Positions 13,401 through 24,127 of a stretch of 64,000 nucleotides of DNA are shown here, piece by piece. This stretch comes from Valencia hispanica. Taxonomy: Eukaryota > Chordata > Actinopteri > Cyprinodontiformes > Valenciidae. The notes under the pieces were generated by a model. That model did not search any database. It had not been told where the DNA came from and worked only from the letters and a program-made list of their open reading frames with translations. The DNA lies in assembly GCA_963556495.2 (NCBI GenBank), contig OY747712.1, positions 25,026,235-25,090,234 of the forward strand, in the 5' to 3' direction. A program made the translations under genes and the position numbers. How positions within the stretch are numbered: the stretch's first letter is position 1; each line of letters starts with the position of its first letter.

Positions 13401-16400
13401 TGAGTAAAAGTACATATGTACACAAATATGGCAGACATGTTTGTCTGTGCTCATACATGCACTGTACATGTCCACTGAACATATAAGTTAACATTTCTGT
13501 AAATCTGTCTATCAAAAGTGCTTCTGCAATTACAAAACTACTTCGGACTATCCATGTAAATTAGACCTGAAAGAAAACATGTAAAAGGGCCAGTTCTAAT
13601 TTATTTTATACTGCTGTAGTTTTGTTATGAGCCCGTTTCAAAAGACACACCATGGCAGCATATCAGGGTAATACTGTTGCCATGGTGTGTCTTTTGAATG
13701 TGCAGTGGAGGCATGGTGAGGCGATAATATTGCACCATTCGTGCAACCAAGCTTAATAGTAATATTACCGCAACACCAGACTTGACCACTTATGAAGGAC
13801 CAAAGGCTCCATGATGCCGCCTCGGCTTTGAAGCAAAGTGATGCCATTGTTTTTTGAAACATGTTGTGCTGATTCACTTTGAGCTCATGTGAGGTTTTCT
13901 CTTGTGTTGTCCTGACTTGCTGTTTGACACTGTCATCAGATAATTACACTGTGTCTAATTGCAATGTGTTAAATTGTGTTGTCTTAATGTGTCAATTTTG
14001 TCAAAAAAACAGACAATAAATGTTCTTTAAGAAAAAAACATCACAAAATAATACAGGAATTATAATCTGGGAAAAAAGGGGTGTGTCTACCGGTAATTTT
14101 TCCAGTAAGTAAAAAAATAAAAACAGTATTAGTTTGCTGTCACTAGGTTCCATTGGGAAAATAAATCAATAACAAAACATACACACATATATATATATAT
14201 GTATATCAAGCCTGTAAAATTTCAACATCATGTAACACTGCAGGCAAAAAACAGATGGAGATGACATTGTGTGAAGGTGGGGTCAAACAGCATGGAAGGA
14301 CAACAAAGGGATTCTGAGATGAAGAAAACATGTCAAACAATACAACGCAAAAACATCACATAAGCTAAAATTGAATCAAGTCAAGCATCACAGAAGGACA
14401 ACAAAACAAGACTAAGATGGCATAAACTAAAATATAACTGATAATGTTAAATTATTTGTCAGGTTAGTTATTTGCATGACTTATTTAGCAGTCCAATGTG
14501 GTCTTGGGCCTACAGAAGTACTCCCTACAATTAAAGAAGGTATAAATATATATTTAATTGAGTGTTTATTTACTTTCAGTTTCTATGCTCCCCTTAACTG
14601 GAACAGACTTCGTGACGAGTGCAGAGATGCTGAAACTCTTAACTGCTTTAAATCGAGACTAAAAACCCATCTGTTTAGAATTGCCTTCGAGTAAATGATT
14701 GATGTCATACAGTGGCTTGCAAAAGTATTCGGCCCCCTTTAACTTTTCCACATTTTGTCACATTACAGCCACAAACATGAATCAATTTGATTGGAATTCC
14801 ACGTGAAAGACCAAAACAAAGTGGTGTACACGTGAGAAGTGGAACGAAAATCATACATGAGTCCAATTTTTTTTTTACAAATAAATAACTGAAAAGTCGG
14901 GTGTGCGTAATTATTCAGCCCCCTTTGGTCTGAGTGCAGTCAGTTGCCCATAGACATTGCCTGATGAGTGCTAATGACTAAATAGAGTGCACCTGTGTGT
15001 AATCTAATGTCAGTACAAATACAGCTGCCCTGTGACGGCCTCAGAGGTTGTCTAAGAGAATGTTGGGAGCAACAACACCATGAAGTTCAAAGAACACACC
15101 AGACAGGTCAGGGATAAAGTTATTGAGAAATTTAAAGCAGGCTTAGGCTACAAAAAGATTTCCCAAGCCTTGAACATCCCACGGAGCACTGTTCAAGTGA
15201 TCATTCAGAAATGGAAGGAGTATGGCACAACTGTAAACCTACCAAGACAAGGCCGTCCACCTAAACTCACAGGCTGAACAAGGAGAGCGCTGATCCGAAA
15301 TGCAGCCAAGAGGCCCATGGTGACTCTGGACGAGCTGCAGAGATCTACAGCTCAGGTGGAGGAATCTGTCCATAGGACAACTATTAGTCGTGTACTGCAC
15401 AAAGTTAGTCTTTATGGAAGAGTGGCAAGAAGAAAGCAATTGTTAAAAGAAAACCATAAGAAGTCCCGTTTGCAGTTTGCCACAAGCCATGTGGGGGACA
15501 CAGCAAACATGTGGAAGAAGGTGCTCTGGTCAGATGAGACCAAAATGGAACTTTTTGGCCAAAATGCAAAACGCTATGTGTGGCAGAAAACTAACACTGC
15601 ACATCACTCTGAACACACCATCCCCACTGTCAAATATGGTGGTGGCAGCATCATGCTCTGGGGGTGCTTCTCTTCAGCAGGGACAGGGAAGCTGGTCAGA
15701 GTTGATGGGAAGATGGAGGGAGCCAAATACAGGGCAATCTTGGAAGAAAACCTCTTGGAGTCTGCAAAAGACTTGAGACTGGGGCGGAGGTTCACCTTCC
15801 AGCAGGACAACGACCCTAAACATAAAGCCAGGGCAAAAATGGAATGGTTTAAAACAAAACATATCCATGTGTTAGAATGGCCCAGTCAAAGTCCAGATCT
15901 AAATCCAATCGAGAATCTGTGGCAATATCTGAAAACTGCTGTTCACAAATGCTGTCCATCTAATCTGACTGAGCTGGAGCTGTTTTTCAAAGAAGAATGG
16001 GCAAGAATTTCAGTCTCTAGATGTGCAAAGCTGGTAGAGACATACCCTAAAAGACTGGCAGCTGTAAGTGCAGCAAAAGGTGGTTCTGCAAAGTATTGAC
16101 TCAGGGGGCTGAATAATTACGCACACCCCACTTTTCAGTTATTTATTTGTAAAAAATGTTTGGAATCATGTATGATTTTCGTTCCACTTCTCACGTGTAC
16201 ACCACTTTGTTTTGGTCTTTCACGTGGAATTCCAATAAAATTGATTCATGTTTGTGGCTGTAATGTGACAAAATGTGGAAAAGTTCAAGGGGGCCGAATA
16301 CTTTTGCAAGCCACTGTATGTATGAAAGGTGTTCATGCTCTCCTGCTATATTGATCTTTCTCTTGCTTTATTGTGTATCATGTGTTATCGTGCATCATGT

Positions 16401-17603
16401 GTAATGTGTGTTTCATGCTAATTTGCTACTTTTACTTTTAACTTCGAATGTTATATTCCATGTTTGTTTGTTTTGTTTTTGTTTTTAAATCACCAAATCA
16501 TGTAAAGCACCTTGAATTACCCTGTTGTTGAAAGTGTGCTATACAAATAAAATTACCTTGCCTTTATTCCATATTAAATCAATTTAAAGCTTTATTTTTC
16601 TCAAAACCTTTCGATGTGTGAATATAATAATAAAACAAATCACAAATTTATTTCAGAGCTTTTCACACATCTTCAGTAAATGTGACTGCATTTCAGAGTT
16701 GCAAAATTTAGCTTTCAAATGCTCACTTCTTGGAAATATAACAGCAGTTTAAGGTTCAATTTCTGATGTTCCACTAAAGGACACTGAACAGTGGATACTG
16801 ACTGCAACAAGAACAACTGCCTACTCTGACGCCTACATAAACTGACAGCTCAGCACAACACCATGACTACACTGGCTGCTAATGATTGACAATGTGCAAT
16901 ACACTCTCAGAAGCACCAATAACATATTTTGCACAGGAGGATGAATACAGTGATTGGTGGAGCAGTTCTGGGCAAACTGGTCTGATCGCTCTCTCTGACT
17001 GGAGTCAACTTCTCTTCAGCTACATTTTTTCCCCTACCTTGCGAGAAAATCCATGACAAACTTAGGGCGGCAGAGTTTTGTGGAACCAGCTGAGGGCTGG
17101 GATGTTATCGGAGGAAAACAGGGAGCATCTCACCGGTAGGATAGGAGCTGCACTCTCATGAATAGACAGGATGTGCGTAATGTTGTTTCTGGCTAGCTGT
17201 TCTCTATCTCTTGCATCTGAGGAAAACAGAAAGGAACCACAGTAAACACCATCGAAATACACAGGCAAATAAAAGGGAGAATTAAAGCTTGCACATACCT
17301 CTAAAGTTTCCCAAGTACAAATCTGGGAGAACCTATAAGGAGAAAGAAAACAACAGTGGGCAACAGCAAAAATGTTTCAACTTGGAAAGAGAAAGTAATC
17401 ATTGAAAATACATGATCTGGTCTTTAAGTATAGATAACTTGATTCCCAACATATATGCGTGGTGTTGGAATATAAAACTTTTAAGTCATGAAACTAAACA
17501 TTGATAAGACGAGGAGTAATAATACAAAACGTCACAAAATATGAAAAACTCACATGGTTTCCTACACCAGCTAAACTCGTACCTTATTGATGCCGTTCCC
17601 CAT
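7462..17603 (-). CDS. dusp22: Dual-specificity phosphatase 22 (DUSP22/JSP-1), 7 coding exons
   Basis: Small atypical dual-specificity protein phosphatase that acts on the JNK pathway and dephosphorylates Lck in T cells. Exons: 17583-17603, 17299-17332, 17134-17216, 12106-12155, 11087-11161, 7960-8131 and 7462-7602; phases agree and give 191 aa (human 184). The protein starts MGNGINK; Gly2 is the N-myristoylation site typical of DUSP22 and DUSP15. It continues VLPDLYLGNFRDARD, THILSIHES and AYLCLAAADMPTQNL (general-acid loop with D). The catalytic signature HCLAGVSRS (CX5R) spans the junction of exons 5 and 6. LGWQDVLAAVR and CANPNLGFQKQL follow. The C-terminus, about 46 aa from FREWFRMKYKDNPFND, differs from human. 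The paralogue DUSP15 is the alternative; the CANPN motif and the neighbouring irf4 favour DUSP22. The 5-kb third intron and the 3-kb fifth intron are full of repeats. Confidence 0.93.
8750..9290 (-). mobile_element. Decayed Tc1/mariner relic in dusp22 intron
   Basis: The segment reads like the minus strand of a fish Tc1 element. It has the TATTCAGCCCC-type terminal phrase near 8780, a 'CTGTCAGATTGGATG' stretch, GGGCCATTCTAA, and near 9220 the helix-turn-helix coding part (CATGTCTTGGTAG). Frames are destroyed by indels and stops. No intact transposase remains. Confidence 0.6.
9300..11080. other. dusp22: dusp22 intron 5, no recognised feature
   Basis: AT-rich intron sequence between the Tc1 relic and exon 5. 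I see no conserved coding segment, RNA gene or clear repeat here. Confidence 0.4.
12300..13270 (+). mobile_element. Decayed Tc1/mariner relic in dusp22 intron 3
   Basis: Plus-strand remnants of a Tc1-like transposase. Around 13020-13090 the reading 'GYVMLWASVSSKGHLNL' matches the usual G-S-V-M-V-W-G-C-F segment between the catalytic aspartates. Stops and frameshifts occur throughout. Ends are uncertain because no clean terminal inverted repeats were found. Confidence 0.5.
13637..13698. repeat. Perfect 21-bp inverted repeat (hairpin)
   Basis: Left arm 13637-13657 and right arm 13678-13698 are exact reverse complements, separated by 20 nt. Each arm contains ACACCATGGCA or its complement. It lies in dusp22 intron 3 with no recognised element around it. 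Confidence 0.85.
14560..14708 (+). mobile_element. LINE reverse-transcriptase C-terminus, interrupted by Tc1
   Basis: The reading FYAPLNWNRLRDE..., ending LKTHLFRIAFE and a stop, is the extreme C-terminus of an L2/CR1-type LINE protein. The matching 3' UTR resumes after the Tc1 insertion. The element is 5'-truncated; only about 45 codons are recognisable. Confidence 0.65.
14710..16316 (+). mobile_element. Near-intact Tc1-like DNA transposon (copy 1)
   Basis: A 1607-bp element flanked by TA dinucleotides, beginning CAGTGGCTTGCAAAAG and ending with its inverted complement. Long terminal inverted repeats of about 200 bp run inward to the TTATTCAGCCCCC phrase. It lies in dusp22 intron 3, inside an older LINE tail. 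A second copy of the same family is at 59572-61153 on the other strand. Confidence 0.95.
15080..16099 (+). pseudogene. Tc1 transposase with one nonsense codon
   Basis: The reading frame would give 339 aa, the usual Tc1 length, but a TGA at 15275-15277 stands where the sister copy has CGA (Arg). The N-terminal part has helix-turn-helix motifs (KISQALNIPRSTV) and the GRPPKLTG hinge. The catalytic part has WSDET, QQDNDPKH and PDLNPIENLW, the D, D, E residues of the DD34E triad. The C-terminus is GGSAKY. Only this stop separates the frame from being open, so loss of function is recent. Confidence 0.93.
16319..16565 (+). mobile_element. LINE 3' UTR resumed after the Tc1 insertion
   Basis: The segment ends with the LINE-tail phrase AAGCACCTTGAATTACC followed by GTGCTATACAAATAAA. 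Together with 14560-14708 it forms one 3' end split by the Tc1 element. Confidence 0.55.
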
Positions 17604-17790
17604 GCCGTAGCTCCGAGCCTGAACTCCAACACTACTAATGAATAGCACTCAGTCTGTCCTTGTTAGTTAAAGATGTTTATCTCGCCTTTAAATCCCTTCC
17701 AAATCCACACTTTCTGTCAGTAAAGGCTGCAGCCTGAGTACTAGTGAGTCGATTAAGCAAGCGGTCCGTCCGAGCTGATCTTCACGCAAT

Positions 17791-17810
17791 GAATTCTGGG
17801 AATTGTAGTT
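17791..17810 (-). promoter_or_regulatory. dusp22: ZNF143/STAF-type promoter element of dusp22
   Basis: The minus strand reads AACTACAATTCCCAGAATTC, which matches the ACTACAATTCCCAG core of the SBS element bound by ZNF143 (with THAP11/HCFC1). It lies about 190 bp upstream of the dusp22 ATG, the usual distance for this element from a start site. Function is inferred from motif and position. Confidence 0.65.
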
Positions 17811-20800
17811 GTCACAAGTGAAAGCGGTCTAAACCGAGACTTTATAAAAAGATATGTTCACCAACAAGAGAAGAGAGATTGTAAATCCTTTAAAACAATA
17901 TTGTAGGAACTCAAGACCTCCTAATGAAAAATACACAATTTTGAAACTGAACTGATAAAAAGTTGGGATACAAAACCCCATGCTTTTAATTTTTATTAGA
18001 TCTTGAAAAATCCTTAAATATAGCCTATTATACAGAGGGTTTTGTAAATTTTATATTGTCTTACACGTAGCTGGATGCCACATCACCTTTCTGCACAAAT
18101 TCACAGTTGTAATTCATTCCCTGTACTGTTACTAAATGTTAGTTACAGTATCAAAATCACCATCTTAACTCATTTACAGTGGCCTACTAAGCAGCCTGTT
18201 AAATTCCCCATTAAATGATGTCACACTTGTAAGGTAAATACACTTCTAGCCTTAAGCAGCACAATGGAGTGTGTAGATTGCACAGACAGCCTGAATTAAC
18301 CATGATGAACCAATTGTACTACATGGCAGCCTCTCGGAATTTACGTGGATTACCGGTTCCAGTTCATCTCCTCTAATCAGTCACCACTCTTGCTACCCTT
18401 CCCCCCAAACAACAGATCACAAACCCTGTTACAATGAAGCACATCTTCAGTCAACAGTAAGGAAAAACTTAGACAAGATTCTGATGAACCTCTCTGACAA
18501 TACCACCGTTAATATATGGAGCCCCAGACATAAAACACCCCACCTTGACCCTGCAAGGAAACATATTTTATCATAAATAACTTCCATTTCATCCATTTTA
18601 CAGTTTCTCATTGTCTGCATGTGGATCAAAACAAACCTGACATTTATGACATCAACCCATCTAGGCGGTCACAAAAGAACTCACAAAAACATTTGTAGAA
18701 CTGCAGGGATCACTTGCCTCAGTTAACAGTAGTGTTCATGATTCAACAATCAGAAAAGACTCTGCAAAATGGGATTTTTGAAAAATATTCTGTCGGATGA
18801 CAATACAAAGGCTGTACATTTTAGTCATGCCTCTCCTTACATCTAACATAAACCATGAAAAAGTATTTTAAAAACAAGTAGTTAAACATAGTAGAAGTCA
18901 GATGGTCTGGAGCCGGTTTGCTTTGTCAGTACCTAGTCAACTCACTGATGGAACCATGAAGTCTGTTCTTATCCAGAATAACCTAAAAGAAAATGTTTCG
19001 CCATCAGTTTTTGACCACAAGCTCACTTTGGTTAGACAGTAGATCAATCATCAAAGCACACCAATAAGTTTCCCCCAAAAGCGCTTTTTTAAAAGGGCTA
19101 ACAAAGGTTCTGGAGAAGCCCAGTTAAAGTTGGAACTTAAATGTGATTGAAATGCTGTAGCATGACCCTAAACAGGCCGTTTATGCTTGAAAACCCTGCG
19201 TTTTAGTTGAATTAGAACAATTCTGCCAAAAAACATCCTCCAAGGTACAATTGTTTCTCACATAAAGCCCAGTTGGTTTGGGCAGCTTTTTTAACAAAGG
19301 AGCTCATTTGAAAACTGTGTTTTGTATTTATCCAGGTCATCTTTGTCTTATATTAGAATTAGTTTGTTAATCTGTAACATTTAGCTGTGACCAAAAACAA
19401 ATAAACAAACAAAACAAACAAAAGCTGAAGATATCTTTAAGGAGCAAATGCTTTTCACTCCACTATATCATCTGTCAGCTTTAACAGAGTGTTTTACCTG
19501 ATTTTGAATTTTACCACACCATTTACTCGCAAGACCAACCTCCTTCTCTCTTTGCAGAAAAGCATTTTGACTGCAGACTGACGCCGAAAGCCAGTCACAA
19601 ACTTAGGTAACAATTGTGTGACTCTTACAGAGTAAGGATGGGTTTGCTGTTCTGATTATTATCATCATTTGTAAAACATCAACAGGAAGTGCTGCTACCC
19701 ACTGTCCCACATTAACATCACGTGTACGATTCAGACGCAGATTGTTTCTACTTCCTGGTGATCACTATGCGTTGGTTAGACTAAAGCTTGAATGACAAGA
19801 GGTGTATGTGGCAGACAAGAAGTACCCTTTCTTAATACTCTCTACTAAATCCCTAGTTTATGTTACACCGGTTTTGATGGGCCATTACGTATTTCTCAAA
19901 ATTAAATTCACACTGCGTTTGCCTTATATGTTTGTTTTTATGGTTGATATGTTTAGTAAACAAAAAAGAAAATGACCTTCCAAAGAACGATAAAACGTTT
20001 GTGAAAATTTAATACAAGCTTACACACAAACAACATCTGACCCTATGCTCTCACTGATCTAAATGATTCTGCAAACATTTAGAAGCATGGATTACATTTC
20101 ATTAATGCAATCAGCTAACCATTTTCCTTATGTAATTGTCAGTAACAGAGCTCAGTTGCTTGTTACATACAACAGATGGGTGGAGAAGTTTCTCAGTAGC
20201 CTACAGATTACCAGGAATACATGTGAGTTACAAAAAATTAATAAAAGAAAACACATCAGCCACTAGCCTGACACAACACAAGACAGATACATATGTTACT
20301 GCTTTGTTGTGGTTTTAGTGTGCAAAAAGGAGGAATTTATAGTGTGGGTGTTCGAAGATAGGCAGCCCAAAATGTAGACATGCATGTCAAACTTCGCCCA
20401 CACTGCCAGAGGCTACAACGCAGGTGGTTCCCCGCTCTAGTTTCACATAAATGCTTATTTTATCAATGAACTTGATTTCTTTCATTTGAGCAATGGTAAA
20501 ATTCTATTTTTCCTATGTTACAGCCGGGCTCAAGGTCTGAAACAAACTTTGGGTGACAACATAAGTTGGTAGCCTAGTATCTTAAGGAAACCCAAAGGTA
20601 ACATGGATAGTCAGTTATCAGTAATGTCAGAATGCATGGATGTGTGGAAATGTATCTGGTTCAAAACCCAAACATAGCTTAAACCAATTGTCAGTCATGA
20701 CCATGGCAAACTCCCCAGTGAGCAGAAGAGCAACCACTGAAGAGCATTCACACCAAGAACCAAATGCTGCTTCTCACTAATGGCAGATTTCCAACCTGAG

Positions 20801-21130
20801 AAACCAACAGCAAAAGACCCCCTAGTTGTGTGATACGAATATAAAACGGTCTGTTTTTGTACCTCCCGCATATAAAAGTTTTATGTTGCATCATCACTGA
20901 GGCTCTTCAACATAGCATGACAAGACAGCCATGATGATCCATTTGTATTACTGTCAAATCTTAAGAAAACAATATACTACTGTCCATCCCTGCTGAAAAA
21001 TTCTAATTGTAAAATGTTAAGTTAATTAATTTCACCACTAGGTGGCAACAAAGTCATAAAGAACTTTTCAGATCCTTCTTAAAATATTGTGGGTTTTACA
21101 TCACATTACATCACATCACAACCCTATCTC
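17811..21130. other. Intergenic dusp22-ripk1, few features
   Basis: No gene recognised. At about 18690-18770 a short phrase (AGTGTTCATGATTCAACAATCAG) resembles a Tc1 transposase coding fragment. The rest is AT-rich unique-looking sequence without conserved open frames. Confidence 0.4.
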
Positions 21131-21139
21131 CTCCCTGTT

Positions 21140-21760
21140 CAAAACACCTGATCAAAAGCTTGTTATGGAAATAGGGAATCGTCCAATTTCATGTATTCAG
21201 TACATTAAGGCATACAGATATGGGGTTGATGGCTTACTAAAGTTCAAACGGATCAGAATGAGGGGAATAGGGGATCACATTAATTCCACTTCTTGATGCC
21301 CAACGGTCTGGTTTGAGTATTTCACAAACTGCTGGTTGGGTTTTCACCCACAACCATTGGGGCTAATTATTATTGCATAAAAAGACAAAATATGCAGTAG
21401 GGCCAAAGTGTCAGTTGTGGGGTTAATTGTATCCATTGTTGATGTCAAAAGTTAGAGGGGATTGAGCATACTGGTTAAAAAATTTGAAATGTAGTAGTAC
21501 AAATAACCACTGTTACAATCTATGTCTGAGGAATACTTCCCTTCAAAACATTGAAGCAGATATGCTACAGCAGCAGAAGACTACTCCTGTCAGCTATGAC
21601 CAGGATAAGGCTACAATTAATAACACTGACCAAAATTGGACAATAACAGACTTGAGAAACTTTGTCTGGTCTGATGAGGTTAAATTTCAGCAGCCAGTGT
21701 GAGTGAAAGGTTTCATGAGATACAAACTTTCCGAATGAGTCAACCATATTGGAATTTGTG
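21140..21760 (+). mobile_element. Decayed Tc1-like transposase relic
   Basis: Plus-strand remnants in the expected order: hinge and second helix-turn-helix region (CTGCTGGTTGGGTTTTCACC), TTGAAGCAGATATGCTACAGC, AGACTACTCCTGTCAGCTA, CAAAATTGGACAATAAC, and GTCTGGTCTGATGAG, which encodes the first catalytic Asp (W-S-D-E). Frames are broken repeatedly. Confidence 0.7.
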
Positions 21761-22317
21761 ATCTGAAAAGCTCTCACATTCAGCATAAAGAACATTATTC
21801 TGTCTATGTGTAATCAATGTTTTATTGGTTTTCATTGCTATGTCCAACTAAAACTGGACTAATTTCAATGGTTTGGAATCATTTCAGATACTGTCAGAGG
21901 AAAAGTAAGATAAACTTAAGGGGAATTTTAAAGAGAATGCCTTTCTAATGGGCTTTTCTGTCGTATTTATATTTCTTTTTCTTTTTCTTTTCTTTTCTTT
22001 CTTCTTTTTTTTTCAGTGATCACCCACATCCAATCCAAAAGAATCTTAGGTCGTTCTGTAGATAGAAAAAAAAGATTCATTAAAATGTGTTCAATACAAA
22101 TCCTTTGTGTTTCTTTAAAACCCATTTGGCCCCACTGGCAACAATTGTTGCCAAACTGTATCACTGTCATTTTCAACTCAGAATAATAAATCTCAACTGT
22201 ACTAATGCAACTTTTTCCACTTATATGCTAGTAGACAACTTAGACAAAGGTTTTGATTTTAAAAAAATATTTCCAAGTGCTGACATCATCTGCTTCCTGC
22301 TCCTTCCGGCTGAAGCC

Positions 22318-22912
22318 ATGGCGGACGCAAATCTTCCTGAAAAGAGGTAATTTTCATAAATTTCTTATGATTTTTCCCCAAAACATGTTTATAATTATTT
22401 AACAAATTGTACCTAGGATAAATATTTTTTTCTTCATGGGCTTATTTGTTAGTGGCAACAAAAGTTGCCAGTGGGCAAAAAGCGTGTCGCTCATTTTAGT
22501 CTAGTCTAGCCTTTAGTTATGATGCTATTGATGAATCATCAATAGCATCATATGCAAAGAAAAATATGGCACATTCATGCATGTATCATGCTTGTTTTGT
22601 CATAGATTTAGGTCCTGGAAAAGCAGGCAGATGGATCTCCTCTCCTTCCAGAGACTGGTAGTCCAAACCCTCCTCCAGCACCATGGAACAAAGTCAAGTA
22701 TGCAAGGCAGAAGATCTTCAATGGTGGTAGCGATAACTGATGCCACCAGGTTTGATAGTTTCAACCACTGGCCCTGCAACACTGGTAGCAGGTACAAGCG
22801 ATGCAAGAACTGTGGCGAACGCACAACATTTGCGCGTGAAAAGTGTGATGTGCCACTACATGTGAAGTGCTTCAAGAAGTACCACACTGAGTATAACATG
22901 CATAACAGATGA
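22318..22912 (+). CDS. Candidate piggyBac-derived zinc-ribbon mini-gene (two exons)
   Basis: Exon 22318-22346 encodes MADANLPEK and ends at a GTAATT donor. An acceptor (CATAG) opens the exon 22606-22912. Joined, the frame stays open for 111 aa. The second half reads RFDSFNHWP, then RCKNCGE, CDVPLHVKCF and KKYHT. This is the C-terminal Cys/His ribbon of piggyBac (PGBD) transposases, C-x2-C...C-x2-type knuckles ending FxxYHT. No catalytic DDD core is present. A polyadenylation signal AATAAA lies near 23012. The upstream exon sits in an ETS/YY1-like context (CTTCCGG, GCCATGGCGG). It may be a domesticated fragment or a decayed transposon whose splice sites are chance. Confidence 0.45.
22518..22552. 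repeat. Perfect 17-bp palindromic inverted repeat
   Basis: Arms 22518-22534 and 22536-22552 (TATGATGCTATTGATGA and complement) are exact around a single central A. It lies in the intron of the candidate piggyBac-derived gene. It could extrude as a cruciform; no element assignment. Confidence 0.85.
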
Positions 22913-23106
22913 TGGAATGTTTGGGAAGGAATATATTATATACCTATATATATGTTTCTAGAGGTTCTAAGAAAAAATGGTTGAGTTTTGAGTATAAATA
23001 AATTGAGAATAAAGAAACCAGTTCAAATTGTTTCTTGTTTTGAATTTTATACAAGGGGAACCTGAGGGTCCACCATTCTGTTATTATTTATGACTATATC
23101 ATTATT

Positions 23107-23149
23107 TTGTTATTACTGTATTATTATTATTTATCTATTATTGTTATTA

Positions 23150-23225
<76 letters not shown>

Positions 23226-23226
23226 G
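23107..23226. repeat. (ATT)n microsatellite
   Basis: Nearly uninterrupted ATT/TTA triplets, purest from about 23145 to 23225. The long Ile-repeat open frames over it on both strands are artefacts. Confidence 0.95.
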
Positions 23227-23474
23227 ACATTTGACCTACTGACAAGCTGTGTGACCTTGTTGCCAGTCATAAAAATGCAATTTTCTTCTAAGCAAAGTAC
23301 AAAATGGAAAAAAATAAATACATAACATAATTCAGAGGGACTCAACTGATAAAATGATATACCTTACAATTCTGAAAAAAATCTTGGCACAAACGGGTTA
23401 ATTCAGAAAAACTCAGTTTATAGGAATAGGCTACCCATTTGTATTGTTTCCAAGGGGAACTTGCCACTCACAAT

Positions 23475-23527
23475 ATGGCGGACGCATTTACGTATGGTTT
23501 TGACCGAAGAACTAATCCGACGCCAAG
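23475..23527 (+). promoter_or_regulatory. YY1-like ATGGCGGAC motif and possible first exon upstream of ripk1
   Basis: AATATGGCGGACGC fits the YY1 consensus. The ATG opens a short frame of about 17 codons that meets a GTACTA donor at 23527/23528. It could be an untranslated or upstream-ORF first exon of ripk1, or just a promoter site. A second candidate donor (GGGTGAGTAA) is near 23970. Choice between them needs transcript data. Confidence 0.3.
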
Positions 23528-24127
23528 GTACTACTATTGCTTAGAAAAATTCAACATAAACAATTAAAATAAAAACATGTCAGAAATGTGAAGTCGATTC
23601 ACAACGTATTTTAAAAGCACCTTAGAGTCATTTGAAAGCATCAAATTCCAAAATCCACTAGTCATCTTTCTGTTGTATTTTTCTGTCCTCAACCTGTAAC
23701 GCCTGTTTGTAGTCTTTAGCATTTGTTTCGCTTTTAACTTCGGCGTTAACAACATCTCCCCGGATATACAAAGATAGTTCGACTTCACTTGGATTTTAAG
23801 GCAGTTTATATTTGTTTTTACATTTATGTTTTATTATTGGGGTTATAAGCGCTTTAATCACTGAAGTTGTTTGGTAAAAAGTAAAGCAAGGGGAGGTAAA
23901 GTTTATTTAGTTAAACTACTTTGATAGCTGCTAGCTTTCCTGTTGAGGTTGTCACAGTGTTGAGCGTCACGGGTGAGTAATTCGCCGGACAATTCATATA
24001 GTTTGTAGCATTTGCCTATTTTTATGTATGATAACCAGTTTGTCAAAGTGTTAACAACTATGTTTTACTTTTTAAGCAGTAGATTTTTTTTTTTTAATCC
24101 AATGTTTTATTGGTGTTGGCAGCGGTG

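Noticed and set aside
23107..23345. Poly-isoleucine frames on both strands
   Set aside because: Translation of the (ATT)n microsatellite.
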